64,000 nucleotides of DNA from Puccinia triticina (Eukaryota > Basidiomycota > Pucciniomycetes > Pucciniales > Pucciniaceae): positions 4,113,001 to 4,177,000 of the forward strand of contig NC_070563.1 in the NCBI RefSeq assembly GCF_026914185.1, read 5' to 3'. How positions within the stretch are numbered: the first letter of the stretch is position 1; each line of letters starts with the position of its first letter. The translations under genes were made by a program, and so were the position numbers. The notes beneath the pieces were generated by a model. The model searched no databases, had not been told where the DNA came from, and was given only the letters and a program-made list of their open reading frames with translations. Shown piece by piece: positions 33,350 to 44,121 of this stretch.

Positions 33350-34000
33350 GTTTCTGATGGAGGAGTGTCCAGAGGATTTCCAGGGGGCATCCAGCAGACG
33401 CAAGGTGCGCTGAGCATCACTTGGACGTTTCCGGATGTGTCCAGATGATGCTTGGCCCTCCAATCCATCAGTCGGACACCAAAAAAAAACCCGTCCATCA
33501 GACACTCTCAATTGGGAGTGTCCAATGGACATCCTGAGGGTCCAAAACTTCAGCATCCATTGGACGCTCTGTCTGGAGTTTCCAATGGACACCAAAAACC
33601 ACTGTCCATTGGACACTCTTGATCAAGAATTACCATCCATTGGACACTTGGGCTGGAGTGTCCGGAGGATGGTATGACAGTTCAATTGGTACGAGTTTCC
33701 AATGGCTGAATCCCACAGGTGGTAAGGGGGGTCTACCATCCCTATATTGACTTGCTGTTGAAGCAGCTCCCCAATGGCATGATCTCTTAGTCGGTAAGCA
33801 TGATGGTCTTTCTGCTCCTGCAGCTTGGGGGTGCGCACCCTCCCCTGAGCAGGTCAGGCGTTTGAGGTGCACCGTTCTCATTGCATCACCCTCCTCCTGC
33901 AAGCTCACCACCTGACCCCCGCCCTCGTCGGGTGCACCGCGCGCCGCGGCGACTCGGTGCCTGCTTGAGATTGCAAGCCATTCCTCTATTTCAGCATCTT
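33350..34000 (+). repeat. Dispersed repeat, copy 2
   Basis: This is the second copy of the unit at 31440. It has lost or changed short stretches, and it gains AATTGGGAGTGTCCAATGGA between the CACTCTCA and CCAAAACTTCAGC blocks. The tRNA-promoter-like part lies at about 33780-33880. Confidence 0.6.
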
Positions 34001-34012
34001 GGGGATAGCGGT

Positions 34013-34440
34013 TGATATCTGGCGGACGTTTGCATTCCATCCAGCGGATGCATTCTGGGGAAATGTCCGCCATTGAGCATTACAAGTGGCATCCAGCGGA
34101 CGTTTCCTGCAGGTCCAGAGCTGGACATCCCCGGACATGTCCAAATGCATGTCCAACCAATGTCTGTGAAGGCCCATGGTGTACTTCCATCAAAGGCATC
34201 CAGCACAGTTACAGAAAAAGGGTACAGTATGGCACTCTCTGGAGAGTGCGTCAAAATCTCCCCTGGTGTAGCATCCCAGGGATAGTGGTTGATATCTGGC
34301 AAACATTTGCATTCCATCCAGCGGATGCATTCTGGGGAAACGTCTGCCATTGAGCAATACAAGTGGCATCCAGCAGATGTTTCCTGCAGGGCTAGAGCTG
34401 GACATCCCCGGACATGTCCAAGTGCATGTCCGACCAACGA
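34013..34440 (+). repeat. Duplicated block of about 160 bp (34013 and 34279)
   Basis: The block that begins GGTTGATATCTGGC and contains TTTGCATTCCATCCAGCGGA, AGTGGCATCCAGC and CTGGACATCCCCGGACATGT occurs twice in direct orientation, with a period of about 266 bp. The two blocks differ by scattered transitions. The intervening piece contains CACTCTCTGGAGAGTGCG. Confidence 0.75.
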
Positions 34441-35140
34441 CCGCAACAGCCCGTGGTGTACTTGATGATTGACTTGGTCATTGAGTGGATACCCACTTGA
34501 CTTGATGGCCAAGCCTATCAGAGTGGAGCAGGTGTCCACTCAATGACCCAACTGTGTCTGGTCATTCAGTGGAGAGTGTATCCACTTGCTGACCGGGTCC
34601 GGCCATTCACTGCCAGCATATTTGGCTGGGTTGAGGTTATCCCAGTTAAACTGGGATGCACTCAACCAATTTAAACTTGGGTGATCTCAACTGATGAAAT
34701 ATAAATCCAAGGTACCCCCCTTGGGTTTATATTAAATTGGTTGAGATCAACCAAGTTTAAATTGGTTGAGTGCATCCCAGTTAAACTGGGATGACTTCAA
34801 CCCAGCCAAATATGCTGGCAGTGATTGAGTGGAGAGTGTATCCACTTGCTGAACGGGTCTGGCCATTGAGTGGAGAGTGTATCCACTTGCTGAACGGGTC
34901 TGGCCATTGAGTGGAGAGTGTATCCACTTGCTGAACGGGTCTGGCCATTGAGTGGAGAGTGTATCCACTTGCTGACCAGGTCCGGCCATCAAGTTTAATG
35001 TGTAGCCACTCAATGAACTTGTTGGGTCATTGAATGGTGGGTATTGGCTACAGTGAGCTGTGTATCCACTCAATGACCAGGTTGGTCACTGGGTGGGGTG
35101 TATGTGGGAGTATTCTGTGGACTGCATCCATTATTGACTC
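34440..35140. repeat. 41-bp tandem array with MITE insertion
   Basis: At 34827-34990 a 41-bp unit beginning GAGTGGAGAGTGTATCCACT occurs four times almost without change. A partial unit precedes the MITE at 34608. Its ATT duplication is part of the repeat unit, so the MITE entered the array. Flanking parts hold diverged CACTCAATGACC units. Confidence 0.8.
34608..34823. mobile_element. CACTG-ended fold-back MITE, copy B (216 bp)
   Basis: It starts CACTGCCAGCATATTTGGCT and ends with the exact complement. A perfect 3-bp duplication, ATT, flanks it (34605-34607 and 34824-34826). It folds into a nearly full-length hairpin around CCAAGGTACC. It has the same length as copy A at 17864 and is more symmetric. 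Confidence 0.85.
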
Positions 35141-36256
35141 AATGAGCAGTCTTGATTGGCCATTGGTTGAGGGGTGCGCATGCCATTGATGGCCTGTCTG
35201 GACTCTGGACCAGCTATTGGGCCACAAGTGACCATGGATCTGATGAGGTGTGTTCAAAAGAGGATTTTCTCTGCTGGAGGCCATGCATTCAGTAATTTGG
35301 GGTGTTTCCTGATTCAGGAAGGCCCTTTCTGCATCCCCTCCTTGTCAAGGAAATCGGGTTTGCAGCAACAAAGGGTAATTATGTTACGTTGCATTATCCG
35401 TGCAATTTTGGTAACGTAACTACCCCTGTTATCTGCCCCCCGTTACTTTACTAGTAATGGGGTCATTTCAGGCCCCACGTGTAACATAACCAGCCTCAAA
35501 AATGAGGCCCGTTATTGCGTTATCCCCTGGATAACACGATAACAGACCATTTAAGGCTTTTTATCTCAGATTTTCATTTCTTTCTATCTTTCTCTCTCCC
35601 CTATTCTTTTCACATTTCATATTCTGAAACATAATAAGAATTCACCCAAATCTCCCCAGATCTACAATGGTGGGGGAATAGGAACACAAGTCAAGAGGCA
35701 AGAAGAGGAAAATGGCTTACCCTATCCAGGAGAGAAGATGTTCTCTGCCAGACTAAGGAAGCTAAGCGCCTAAGATATATATTTTTCTGAACAGCTTTAC
35801 AGGCCAGAGAAACTAGGCAGGAAAAATAGGCCAGTTTTTTCCCTCTATTATGTGACTACATAAAACAAATTGGCCTGTTATTTCTTCCCACTTTCATCCC
35901 TGTAGTTGCGCAGGGAAAAAACTGGACTTGTTCTGCCCAGGAGGCATTTGCATAGACAAAAGCTATACTAACAGTTAGTTTAGCTTTATTCTAGGCTAAA
36001 GCTACCCATTACAAATTTTGGCATTAGTGGCTGTTAAACAAAACTGCTAACACTATGCTAGCACTTTTTTTGTACCTTTTTTCTTGAGTAGCATTAGAGG
36101 GAAATTCTGGCTGCTAACATTAGTGCCGCTGTAGTGTAGTGTAAAAAAGCTAGCACTAACACTAGTGTAGCTGGCCAACCATTGCAAGTACATCACCTGC
36201 AAGTAACCAAATTTTGTGCCACAAGAAGCAAGAATTATTCTTAGGAATTTTCACAT
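35141..36256. other. Gap with partial TE fragments, no gene
   Basis: From about 35366, CAACAAAGGGTAATTATGTT and repeated GTAACGTAAC / GGATAAC words resemble the left part of the elements at 21257 and 50867. I find no matching right end, so this is probably a truncated copy. 35900-36200 is rich in GCTAACACTA words. No gene. Confidence 0.4.
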
Positions 36257-36482
36257 CACTACAAGAAAAAGTCAAGCAAGTTCCACCAGTTGACATGTGA
36301 GAGCTCTAAGGAATCTGGTGATGGAACTTCAGCCTTTGTAATAGTTTGCCTTTGACCAAGCTTCAATGCACAGTGACTGTGCCAAAAAAACCAATGTCTG
36401 CTTGAGTGCAGCTAGAATGGAAGTTACACAGGAGAATGCCTCATGTCAACTGCTGTCACTTGCCTGACTTTTTCTGGTAGTG
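36257..36482. mobile_element. CACTA-type MITE (226 bp)
   Basis: It starts CACTACAAGAAAAAGTCAAG and ends GACTTTTTCTGGTAGTG. A perfect 3-bp duplication, CAT, flanks it (36254-36256, 36483-36485). It is related to the element at 8362. Confidence 0.8.
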
Positions 36483-37342
36483 CATTTGAGGGTGAGGTTG
36501 GAAGGAATCTGTTAGTCCTGCACTGAGAGTGAGCTGGAATGGGGCATGAGGAACAAGGCAGAGTACAGGACCAAACACAGGGGAGATTGGATTGCTGGCT
36601 GGCTCAGAGAGAAAGGGAGTCAGTTCTCTCCTGAGAGAAGAATGAAAGAGAAACAAGAGACAAGGAAGCAGCTTACCTGTCTCAGAGAGAAAGGGAGTCA
36701 GTTCTCTGCTGAGCCAGGGAAGTGGGGCAACTGAACTATGTAGAAGAGTGTGACAGGGCTGGTGTCCATTTGTGACACCTTGTGAACTCCAAAGGAGGAG
36801 GAGGGGTTTTCAGAGGGCTGCTGGTTTGCCTACGCTTCACTGCTTGCTTACTGGGACTTCTATGTAAGTGAAAAGCTATTGCTCTGCTGATTTGAAATTT
36901 TTGTAAATGTGAACCCCCCTAATGTGCCCCCCAAAAAACCACCCATGTACAGGTTACTCCCCCCACTGGTGCAAGTCAAACTCCCATCTGCATGTCCTTA
37001 GAGGGGCAAAGTTGGCCACGCACAATTTGCATGTACTTTTGCAAGTTGGTGTTCAAGGCTTTTATTGACCACCAACTCTCAAAAATACATTCAAGTAGGA
37101 TTTGGGGGTGTATTACAATGTGGCTTGCATGCAATTTTGCAACTCAGTGTTCAAGGACGAACTTGAACAAGGACTTGCAAAAGTGCATGCAAGTTGCACC
37201 TGGCCAACTTTGAAACCCCGGCCTAGTATTTTTCCCCTGATGGGCGGTTCACAGGCAATGAAGGTTTTTTTTGGGTGCTCGTGTCGTGGACCAGTTTGAG
37301 TGAGATTTCGAGGTTTTGTTGCAAGCATTGCAGCGGATATCA
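36483..37342. other. Intergenic with one inverted repeat, no gene
   Basis: At 37006-37212 an imperfect inverted repeat has arms CAAAGTTGGCCA and complement. Inside each arm is TTGCATG-ACTTTTGCAAGT, so it looks like a small MITE; I cannot fix a target duplication. The rest is unassigned and ends at the PIF/Harbinger insertion. Confidence 0.4.
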
Positions 37343-37480
37343 GAGCATCTCCAGCAGAGCGGGGATGAGACCCGCTACCTATAGCCGGCCGGGACCACCT
37401 TTCACACACCTGTCTCAGCTGTTCAACAGCAGCTCCACAGCAGACTGGCGATCACGCCAGGGGTGGATAGCTAGATTGCC

Positions 37481-38917
37481 ATGCTGGACGACACGACTGC
37501 GATGGAATTCAATATCTCCAGCATGGATTTGGTTGATTTACTCAACTTCATGGACGACGACGATGATCACATTGCCTACCAAACGTTTGACCGGATTATT
37601 TCAAGCAACTGTGATGAATCTCAAAGGGGAGGAGGATCTACCGTTGGCCAAAAAACTATCAATCGTGAACACCTTCAAGGTGAACTCCAGCTACGCAAGG
37701 ACTACTTTTCCGAAAACTCGTCATATCCAGAGAAGCTGTTTTGTTGACGATTCCGAATGCACAAAAGTTTGTTTGTCCGAATTCTCAACGCGGTCGAGGC
37801 ACACAATAACTATTTTGTCCAGAAGCGGAACGCCGCTGGGAAGCTTGGGCTGTCCCCATATCAAAAGATATCCTGCGCTCTGAGGATGCTCGCTTATGGC
37901 TGTAGTGCTGACTCTCTTGACAAGTATTTTAGAATGGGTGAGTTATTCTTTTCAAGTATGAATTGGAATGCATTTTTTTGACAAACCACAATTCAATAGG
38001 TGAATCAACAACCCTTGAAAGTCTCAAGCGATTCTGTCGAGCAGTGGTGAATGTCTTTTCGGAAGAATATCTACGGAGTCCAAACCACGAGGACCTTTCG
38101 CGCCTACTCCATGTTGCAAAGAAGCGAGGGTTTCCGGGAATGTTAGGCTCGCTAGACTGTATGCATTGGACGTGGAAAAACTGTCCAACAGCGCATGCGG
38201 GTCAATATAGCGGAAAAGAAAAAGAACCTACGATCATACTTGAAGCTGTCGCCTCCTACGATACGTGGATCTGGCATGCCTGGAACCTTAAACGATGTGA
38301 ATGTTCTTGATCGATCGCCTCTATTCCAAAATCTTTAAGACGGAGTGGCACCGGAGGTCAATTTTAAAATTGGATCAAACAACTACTCGATGGGATACTA
38401 TTTATCGGACGGAATATACCCCAAATGGGCGACTTTGATGCAAACGATTAGCTTCCCAAGGGGGAAGAAGGAATTTTTTTTTGCTAAACATCAAGAAGCT
38501 TATCAAAAAGATGTGGAACGGGCGTTTGGGATTTTGCAGGCTCGCTGGGGGATTGTCAAGCAACCTGGCCGACTTTGGAAGCACGAGGATCTCGCCTATA
38601 TCATGAAGACATGCATAATTCTTCACAATATGATTGTCGAAGACGAACGAGATACTCCGGATGAAGATGATCAGGAGTATGAACAGCCAGAAAATGCCAC
38701 CGAGGTGACTTCGACCGAAACCAGCGAATCAGACTTTCGTTGCTTCCTCGAGCGATATCAAGCGATACGAAACCAATCAAGACACAATCAGCTGAAGGAC
38801 GACCTCATTGAGCTTCAATGGACTTTACATGAGAAGCGAGTCAGATTAAGAAGGGCGCTTGGAGATCTTCCGGTTGATTTAAGCTCCAACAGTTCTGATG
38901 ACAACAATGAAGATTGA
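37481..38917 (+). pseudogene. PIF/Harbinger transposase (DDE_Tnp_4 type), broken
   Basis: The reading frame is recognisable from MLDDTTAMEFNISS to the acidic C-terminus. A 61-bp intron (GTGAGT at 37939 to AATAG at 37999) links YFRMG to ESTTLESLKRF. The catalytic landmarks are GSLDCMHW (first Asp), GMPGTLNDVNVL (second Asp region) and DVERAFGILQARW (Glu). Damage: an in-frame TGA at about 37745 before RFRMHKSLF, a small deletion at about 38275 that shifts frame between WIWHA and GMPGT, and a TAA at about 38337. No active protein can be made. Confidence 0.9.
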
Positions 38918-39223
38918 ACTCGGCCTCTTTGTAAATTTTTCATTGATATTTACTTATTTACTTACTTCTGTTTCCAATATCTCTCACATGTGGCTCAATC
39001 AATCTCCGAGTGGCAATGAATCTCTTTGTTTTGTTTTTTGTTATCTTTGTTATATTTTCATTTATTCCCTCACTCACTCACAATCTCAATTTTCAGATTT
39101 CACAGTTAAATTTTCAGAGCACAAAAAAGTGAGTGAAAAGTGAGATGAATAAGCAAAAGCGAGTGAAATATGAGATAAATAAGCTTCACAATAGACAAAA
39201 GATCACGCGAGATTTTGATGAGC

Positions 39224-40377
39224 TTAAGAGTCGGAGGGAATCAAGCCAAGACGTTTGGCAACCTCTTCTTTTTTAGCGGTGTAGAAAGAACGAGAAATAG
39301 GATCCAAGTTCGAGAGATCTTTTGACATAACTACATGATCAGCAACAGTTTGCATGGCGGCCATCTTTTCACAAGAAATCTTGATGAGCTCTTTTTGTGC
39401 TTCGAGGGCCTCGCTTTCTTCATATTTTCTTTTTTTGGCCGCCTTTCGTCCTTCAGGTCGCGAAGATCCAATTGACTCAAATTCGTGTTCATTTCCTTCG
39501 TCATCTCCCTCGCCTCCTTTGAAACTTGTGGGCTCAGAGGCTGCAATTGAACTGGGAGGTCGTTTTTCTTTCTTCGATCACACCGTGATTTCGTCCATGG
39601 TGTCTTGCCACTTCGGTGAATGATGAAGAATGAGCCAGCAGTGATCGAGGGTGAACGCAAAGCCCATCTCGGCTTTGAACATCTCTTTCGCGTCGACGGC
39701 CTAATAATCAATCATAAAAAAATGTTAGAAACAATCAAATCAGTGAGGCAACCAAAAAAAAACACAATTTCATTGCGGGTCTTGCCACTTCCGAGTCGGC
39801 GTTCGGCTTGTAAAAAGCATCCGCAATACTTGTTAACTCGATGGAGGATGATACCCCATCTACTTTCAAGGGCCCCTTGGAGTCGGGTTGGAAAAGGTTT
39901 GAAGTTCTTGTCGTTCTCATGTTCCTCAACATATTCTTTCATCATGTCGAGGAAGCATTGATGGATCCGTTCCCAAAAAGCTGAGAGTTTCTGACCCGTT
40001 CCAATATCGGCATCCTTGCTTGTGTTGAGCCAAGAGATGCATAAATGTTTATCTTCTTCAACTCTCCAATTTGGATTCTTTGTTCGTTTTTCTTTCTCTT
40101 TGTTTGTGTTGTTGTTTTTGTTTTTTTCAGATTCGCCAGTAGTGGTAGCAGTCGTAGCGGTAGCAGTTGTAGCAGCAGTAGAGGTAGCAGTCGTAGCGGT
40201 AGCGGTAGCAGTCGTAGCGGTAGCGGTAGCAGTCCCAGCAGCGGATTTTTTTGGCCTTGATGTTCTCTTTTTCGCAGGTCCGTTCCTTCCTTTGGTGGGT
40301 TGAAGCGGTTGAATTTCTGGAGAGGGTGTTCTCGGTGGCGGACTACGAGCAAGATCTTCCAGCATTGGGTCGATCAT
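39224..40377 (-). pseudogene. PIF/Harbinger Myb/SANT-like ORF1 protein, broken
   Basis: Read on the minus strand, the first exon encodes a Pro- and Thr/Ala-rich N-terminus. It is followed by a SANT/Myb-like domain (NWRVEEDKHLCISWLNTSKD and ESRWGIILHRVNKYCGCFLQ). An intron that ends TTATTAG at about 39702 leads to AVDAKEMFKAEMGF then LDHCWLILHHSPKWQDTMDE and a Lys/Glu-rich NAM-associated-type tail ending at 39224. An in-frame TGA at about 39585 breaks the tail, and the donor site of the intron is unclear. Such proteins assist the transposase in DNA binding and nuclear import. The low-complexity Thr/Ala run comes from a GTAGC repeat. Confidence 0.85.
40139..40245. repeat. GTAGCG/GTAGCA microsatellite inside ORF1
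   Basis: Imperfect hexamer repeats of GGTAGC and AGTCGTAGC run for about 105 bp. On the minus strand they encode alternating Thr and Ala. Confidence 0.85.
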
Positions 40378-40926
40378 GTTTTTGGCGCGGTGGTGATGAG
40401 TGGCGAGTAGGTGATGTGTGGTGTGTAGCAGCCTCTGTCGCGGGTGGCGATGGGATGGGGAAAGTAGCCGGCCGCGGTCTGGGATGGGATGGACTTGGAT
40501 CAATCAAAGGTCGTTTAGGGGGTCTGCTGGACCCCGGAAATGTTGAGCGACCTGCCAAACGAGTCCAAAACTCGCGCGGTCCAAGCTCTGCTGGAGATGC
40601 TCTCAGACTTGGAGGGGCAATCCCCTAAAGAGAACGGTCTGGGGGAGCGCCGGACCTCGCCGGACCAGGTAGATGGTGTCCAGTGGGGTATGACGTCACC
40701 CTGGCCATATTTCTCCATGATCAGTACTGGTTGACCAGGAGAGCAGCTGGTGGAAGTTGTCACCCTGGCCAGACAGACTCATGCCATTGTAGGTCAGTGG
40801 AAACTTTCCTCAAAACCCCTGGAAGAGTATCTACCACCATCCATCGGTCTGATTCAAGAAAAAACCCGAAATCGAGACATCAGTAATCCAATTCCGACCG
40901 AGCATAAAATAGACTTTCGTACAGTA

Positions 40927-43900
40927 ATGACGACCAGCCCGGTGGTGGTGCGACGGGCAGTGCGGCCAGAGGACCTGCCCCCGGAATTCGTCAACCGCCC
41001 GGCCGCCTATCTCAGCTCGCTCTTTGAGAACGGCGGCCCGGGGACAGTCGTCCTTCTCGCTCAGCGGACGATATGGGAGCTGGAGGAGATCCTCAAGATC
41101 GCCGTCGATGATGCCGAACTGGCCACCGAAGGTGCTCGTCGCTCTTTCCCTCTTCATCTTTTTCCACTCCGCAATTCAACCGCCCTCTCATAACATATCT
41201 GTTTCTGACCTGAATTCCCTCCGACAAATTTACTGCAGGTTACCCTTCGGATACCAATCAGTACGCCCAGGTCCATAGCGTTGGAGAAGGAGAAGCTACC
41301 GCAATCTTCTTCCATAACACCAGTCATGTCAAGCTCTCTCATCTAACCATCGACGGCCGACGGCCCGACAAAGGCTGGGTAGAGGGCGGTGGTCCTCTCG
41401 TTGCTTGCGGAGGAAGAGAGGGAAGAGACCCGGTGATCCAGTACTGTGTGATCCGTCATCCCCGCGGTTGGTCCTCTTTACAAGTTAGTGCTCGCCTCTC
41501 TTTCTCATTTATGCGTGTCTCGTTTGTTTTCCGTTTTATTGAAAAATTGCGCTTCTAATTCGACAAGATGATTTCTGACCCCACGAAGTTTCTGTCAAAG
41601 TAGGTTTTTGACATGTGCGAAGGCGCACGAGTGATTGGAAATAAGATTGGCCCCGCTGGGCTTCCCGCCCCCAAAGGTTAGTCGTTCGCCCCCCTGATCC
41701 GTTATTTTTACAGATGGCCAACCCTTGTTCTTTAAGGTCCATGGGCCGATGGCCTCAGTATCGCTTGTCGCAATGGGCTGATCGTGAGTAGACCATCTGT
41801 AGAAAACTGCGCATGTAGACTGCTTGTTCACAACGGTTGATCCTCTTTTGACTGTTATCAGGCAAACAATGAAATCGTCGATGCCACCGATGGCGCGATC
41901 GTTTTGTTTTGCGCTCCCGGAACAATGGTGCGCTTTTTTCTCTCCCCCTTCGGCCCTAATCTCTATGACCGGCACAAGAAGTCGTGTTCTTGAGCTTCAT
42001 TCAAATTTGAACATCATTACGGTTTTGTTTTTTTGGGATATCCACTTTAGTGTATTGGAAATACAATCATTGCTGACAAGCAAAACTTATTGGTGAGTAA
42101 TGTGTTTCCATAAGCGCGAATTAACCCTTTTTGACGGTTTTACTTTCCCTCTGTTGTTGTCTTTCATGTCTGAGTAGGGCGGCATAAACATGTAAGAGGT
42201 TTTTTTTCTATACAATCATCTAAGCGATTTATATGGAAGAATGATTTGTAACACAACACATAATATCAATTGGTTTTCAGGGTCGATATGGGGCCTTATT
42301 CGTGCGATTACACCGATACTAGAGTCTTTAATAATGTCATCAAGTCAACTGGGGCGCACATAAAATTAGGTATTGGGTAAGCCCCAAGTCTTCATTTGTT
42401 TCGTTTTGGGTTCTTTTTCCTAGGGAGCTAATTTTGAACTCCACAAAATAATGGGGCAGAATTGGACCTCTAACTTGGACTCCAAATTGGACCGAAATAA
42501 CGTTTGGTGGCAAAGTGTATGATAATACATTTGGACCTGGCAGATTTGGTCGGCCATATTTCTTCCTACACTCAAAATAAATCCAAGGCAGAATTACTAT
42601 GAGAAGGCTAACCAAGCCTTGCGTACGTTGACTCCGTAGGATATGCCATCGGAATGTCAGGCTGCCGGGACTTTCAGGTAAGTTCAGGGTTTTACTGGCT
42701 AACACCATCAAAAAATGACGATGAAAAGTTGACCCATCAACTGCATCGAATGTCCCTCAATAAATAGGTAGTTGGAAATAGGATTACTGAAGGCACCACG
42801 TTTACTGGCGACCTATCAGGCATGCCAGAACCGTTGAATGCGCCACCAATGGCTTTTTTGAAAGCTTCACAGCCGGGCCTAGTCGAAAACTGCATTGTCC
42901 AGCAGGACTTTGTGGAGGGCAGGGCTGCATTCTTGATCGCTGTGGAAGACAGACCGGCGCGGAAATTTAGATTCCAGGGGTCTCAGCTCAATCTGACCAG
43001 CACGGACGGACCAATCGTGTTAGACCGAGCGAGAATCTCTCTCGAGTCTACCGGAGAATTGCGGGTGCTTTGTAACGCGACATCCCGAGTTCTTTGGAGC
43101 TCGGGCTCTGCTGGCTCGGTGATCGGGGCCCGATTGTCTTTGGAGGATAACGGGCATCTGACGATCCGCGAGGCTGGGACCGGCAAGCTTCTATGGGATC
43201 CCGTCCAGTTCCTCGAGGGCTGTTTTGAAGTAGGTAAACAGGCCGCTCTAACCGTGTCAGACGAGTCGCCTTACTTGACTCTGTGGAGTGAATGTGACTC
43301 GTTGGTTTGGGCGTCCGAATACGTGTTTGGAAAAGGATCCTTCGAGTTGGCGGTGCGATATAGTTTTCTTTGGGGTCAATCGCATCAGCATTTCCTCTTT
43401 TTTTGTTTTGGCTGATGAGTTCGATCGGAGGGATATATACAGCCCAACCAATTCATCTGCATCTGTCCTACTCGAACTCCAGCCCAGCCGCCGCCGATCC
43501 CACCGCGGATCGGCGCGGCACTCAACAACATCAGCCACGCGATCCATCTCCCTCCACCGGCGATCCCGGCCCGACCGCTCCCGCCCCCAGCATACATTTT
43601 CCTCGACATGGTAGGTTTTTTGTTTCTGGGCCACCATCCCAGTGAAACTGCCTCATCATCACTTTAAGTCCTTACCTAAACTCTAACATTCAACAGGTGA
43701 CCAGTAACCTCGTCATTCATCAGGGGCCTCATCCCCATCAGCCACATGGCCATGTCATCTGGGCTTCCGATCTCTTCGGCCATCTCCCGAAACAAATCGC
43801 CAGTCGTCCTAAACCTGGATGCGAAACTCGGTGCGCTTTTCAAGGCGGAGACGGCAATCTGGTTATTTATGCCAACCCGCATGACCACCAACGTCAGCCG

Positions 43901-44121
43901 TTTCTTTCCCTTTCTCTCAGGGCTTTTGTTATTATTGTTGTTGATCAAGGCATTATTTTATTGTTGAATGTTGTTTTTGCATGGACATAGCTGAAGAAAG
44001 ATGCGCTGTCTGGGCCTCGGGTACTTGCTGCGAGAAGCTCTTGATCACTTATGAGGCTGACCAAGGAGTCAGGATCAACTTCTTGGATGGGCAGGGACTG
44101 ATCCTCAAGTCAATCCCATGA
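40927..44121 (+). CDS. Predicted beta-helix protein with lectin-like C-terminus
   Basis: Thirteen exons: join(40927..41131,41239..41483,41604..41676,41737..41783,41862..41927,42051..42092,42178..42191,42281..42369,42640..42677,42768..43352,43443..43610,43697..43892,43991..44121), 632 residues. All junctions are GT-AG and in phase; exon 7 is only 14 nt. The N-terminal half has repeated short strands of the type VIGNKI, IVDATDGAIVLF, IGNTIIADKQNLL, VFNNVIKSTGAHI and VVGNRITEG, the pattern of right-handed parallel beta-helix (pectin-lyase-fold) proteins. The C-terminal half has LSLEDNGHLTIREAGTGKLLW and GGDGNLVIYANP, resembling bulb-type (mannose-binding) lectin repeats. No signal peptide is evident with this start; an in-frame ATG exists at 40750. 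Exon 11 encodes a Pro-rich linker whose frame rests on splice phase only. The molecular function is unknown; carbohydrate binding is inferred. Confidence 0.75.

Larger units (their letters stand above)
37343..40602 (+). mobile_element. PIF/Harbinger DNA transposon (3.26 kb), inactivated
   Basis: An 18-bp terminal inverted repeat, GAGCATCTCCAGCAGAGC, is perfect at both ends. A perfect 3-bp duplication, TCA, flanks it (37340-37342 and 40603-40605). It carries the two genes typical of the superfamily: a DDE transposase on the plus strand and a Myb/SANT-type protein on the minus strand, arranged convergently. Both are broken. The right end lies about 325 bp upstream of the start codon of the beta-helix/lectin gene. 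Confidence 0.93.

Noticed and set aside
33780..33880. tRNA gene in the dispersed repeat
   Set aside because: A- and B-box-like words exist, but stems do not pair. At most a tRNA-derived SINE fragment.
39331..39711. 126-codon minus-strand frame as a separate gene
   Set aside because: It is an alternative frame of the second exon of the PIF/Harbinger ORF1 protein; the other frame has the conserved tail.
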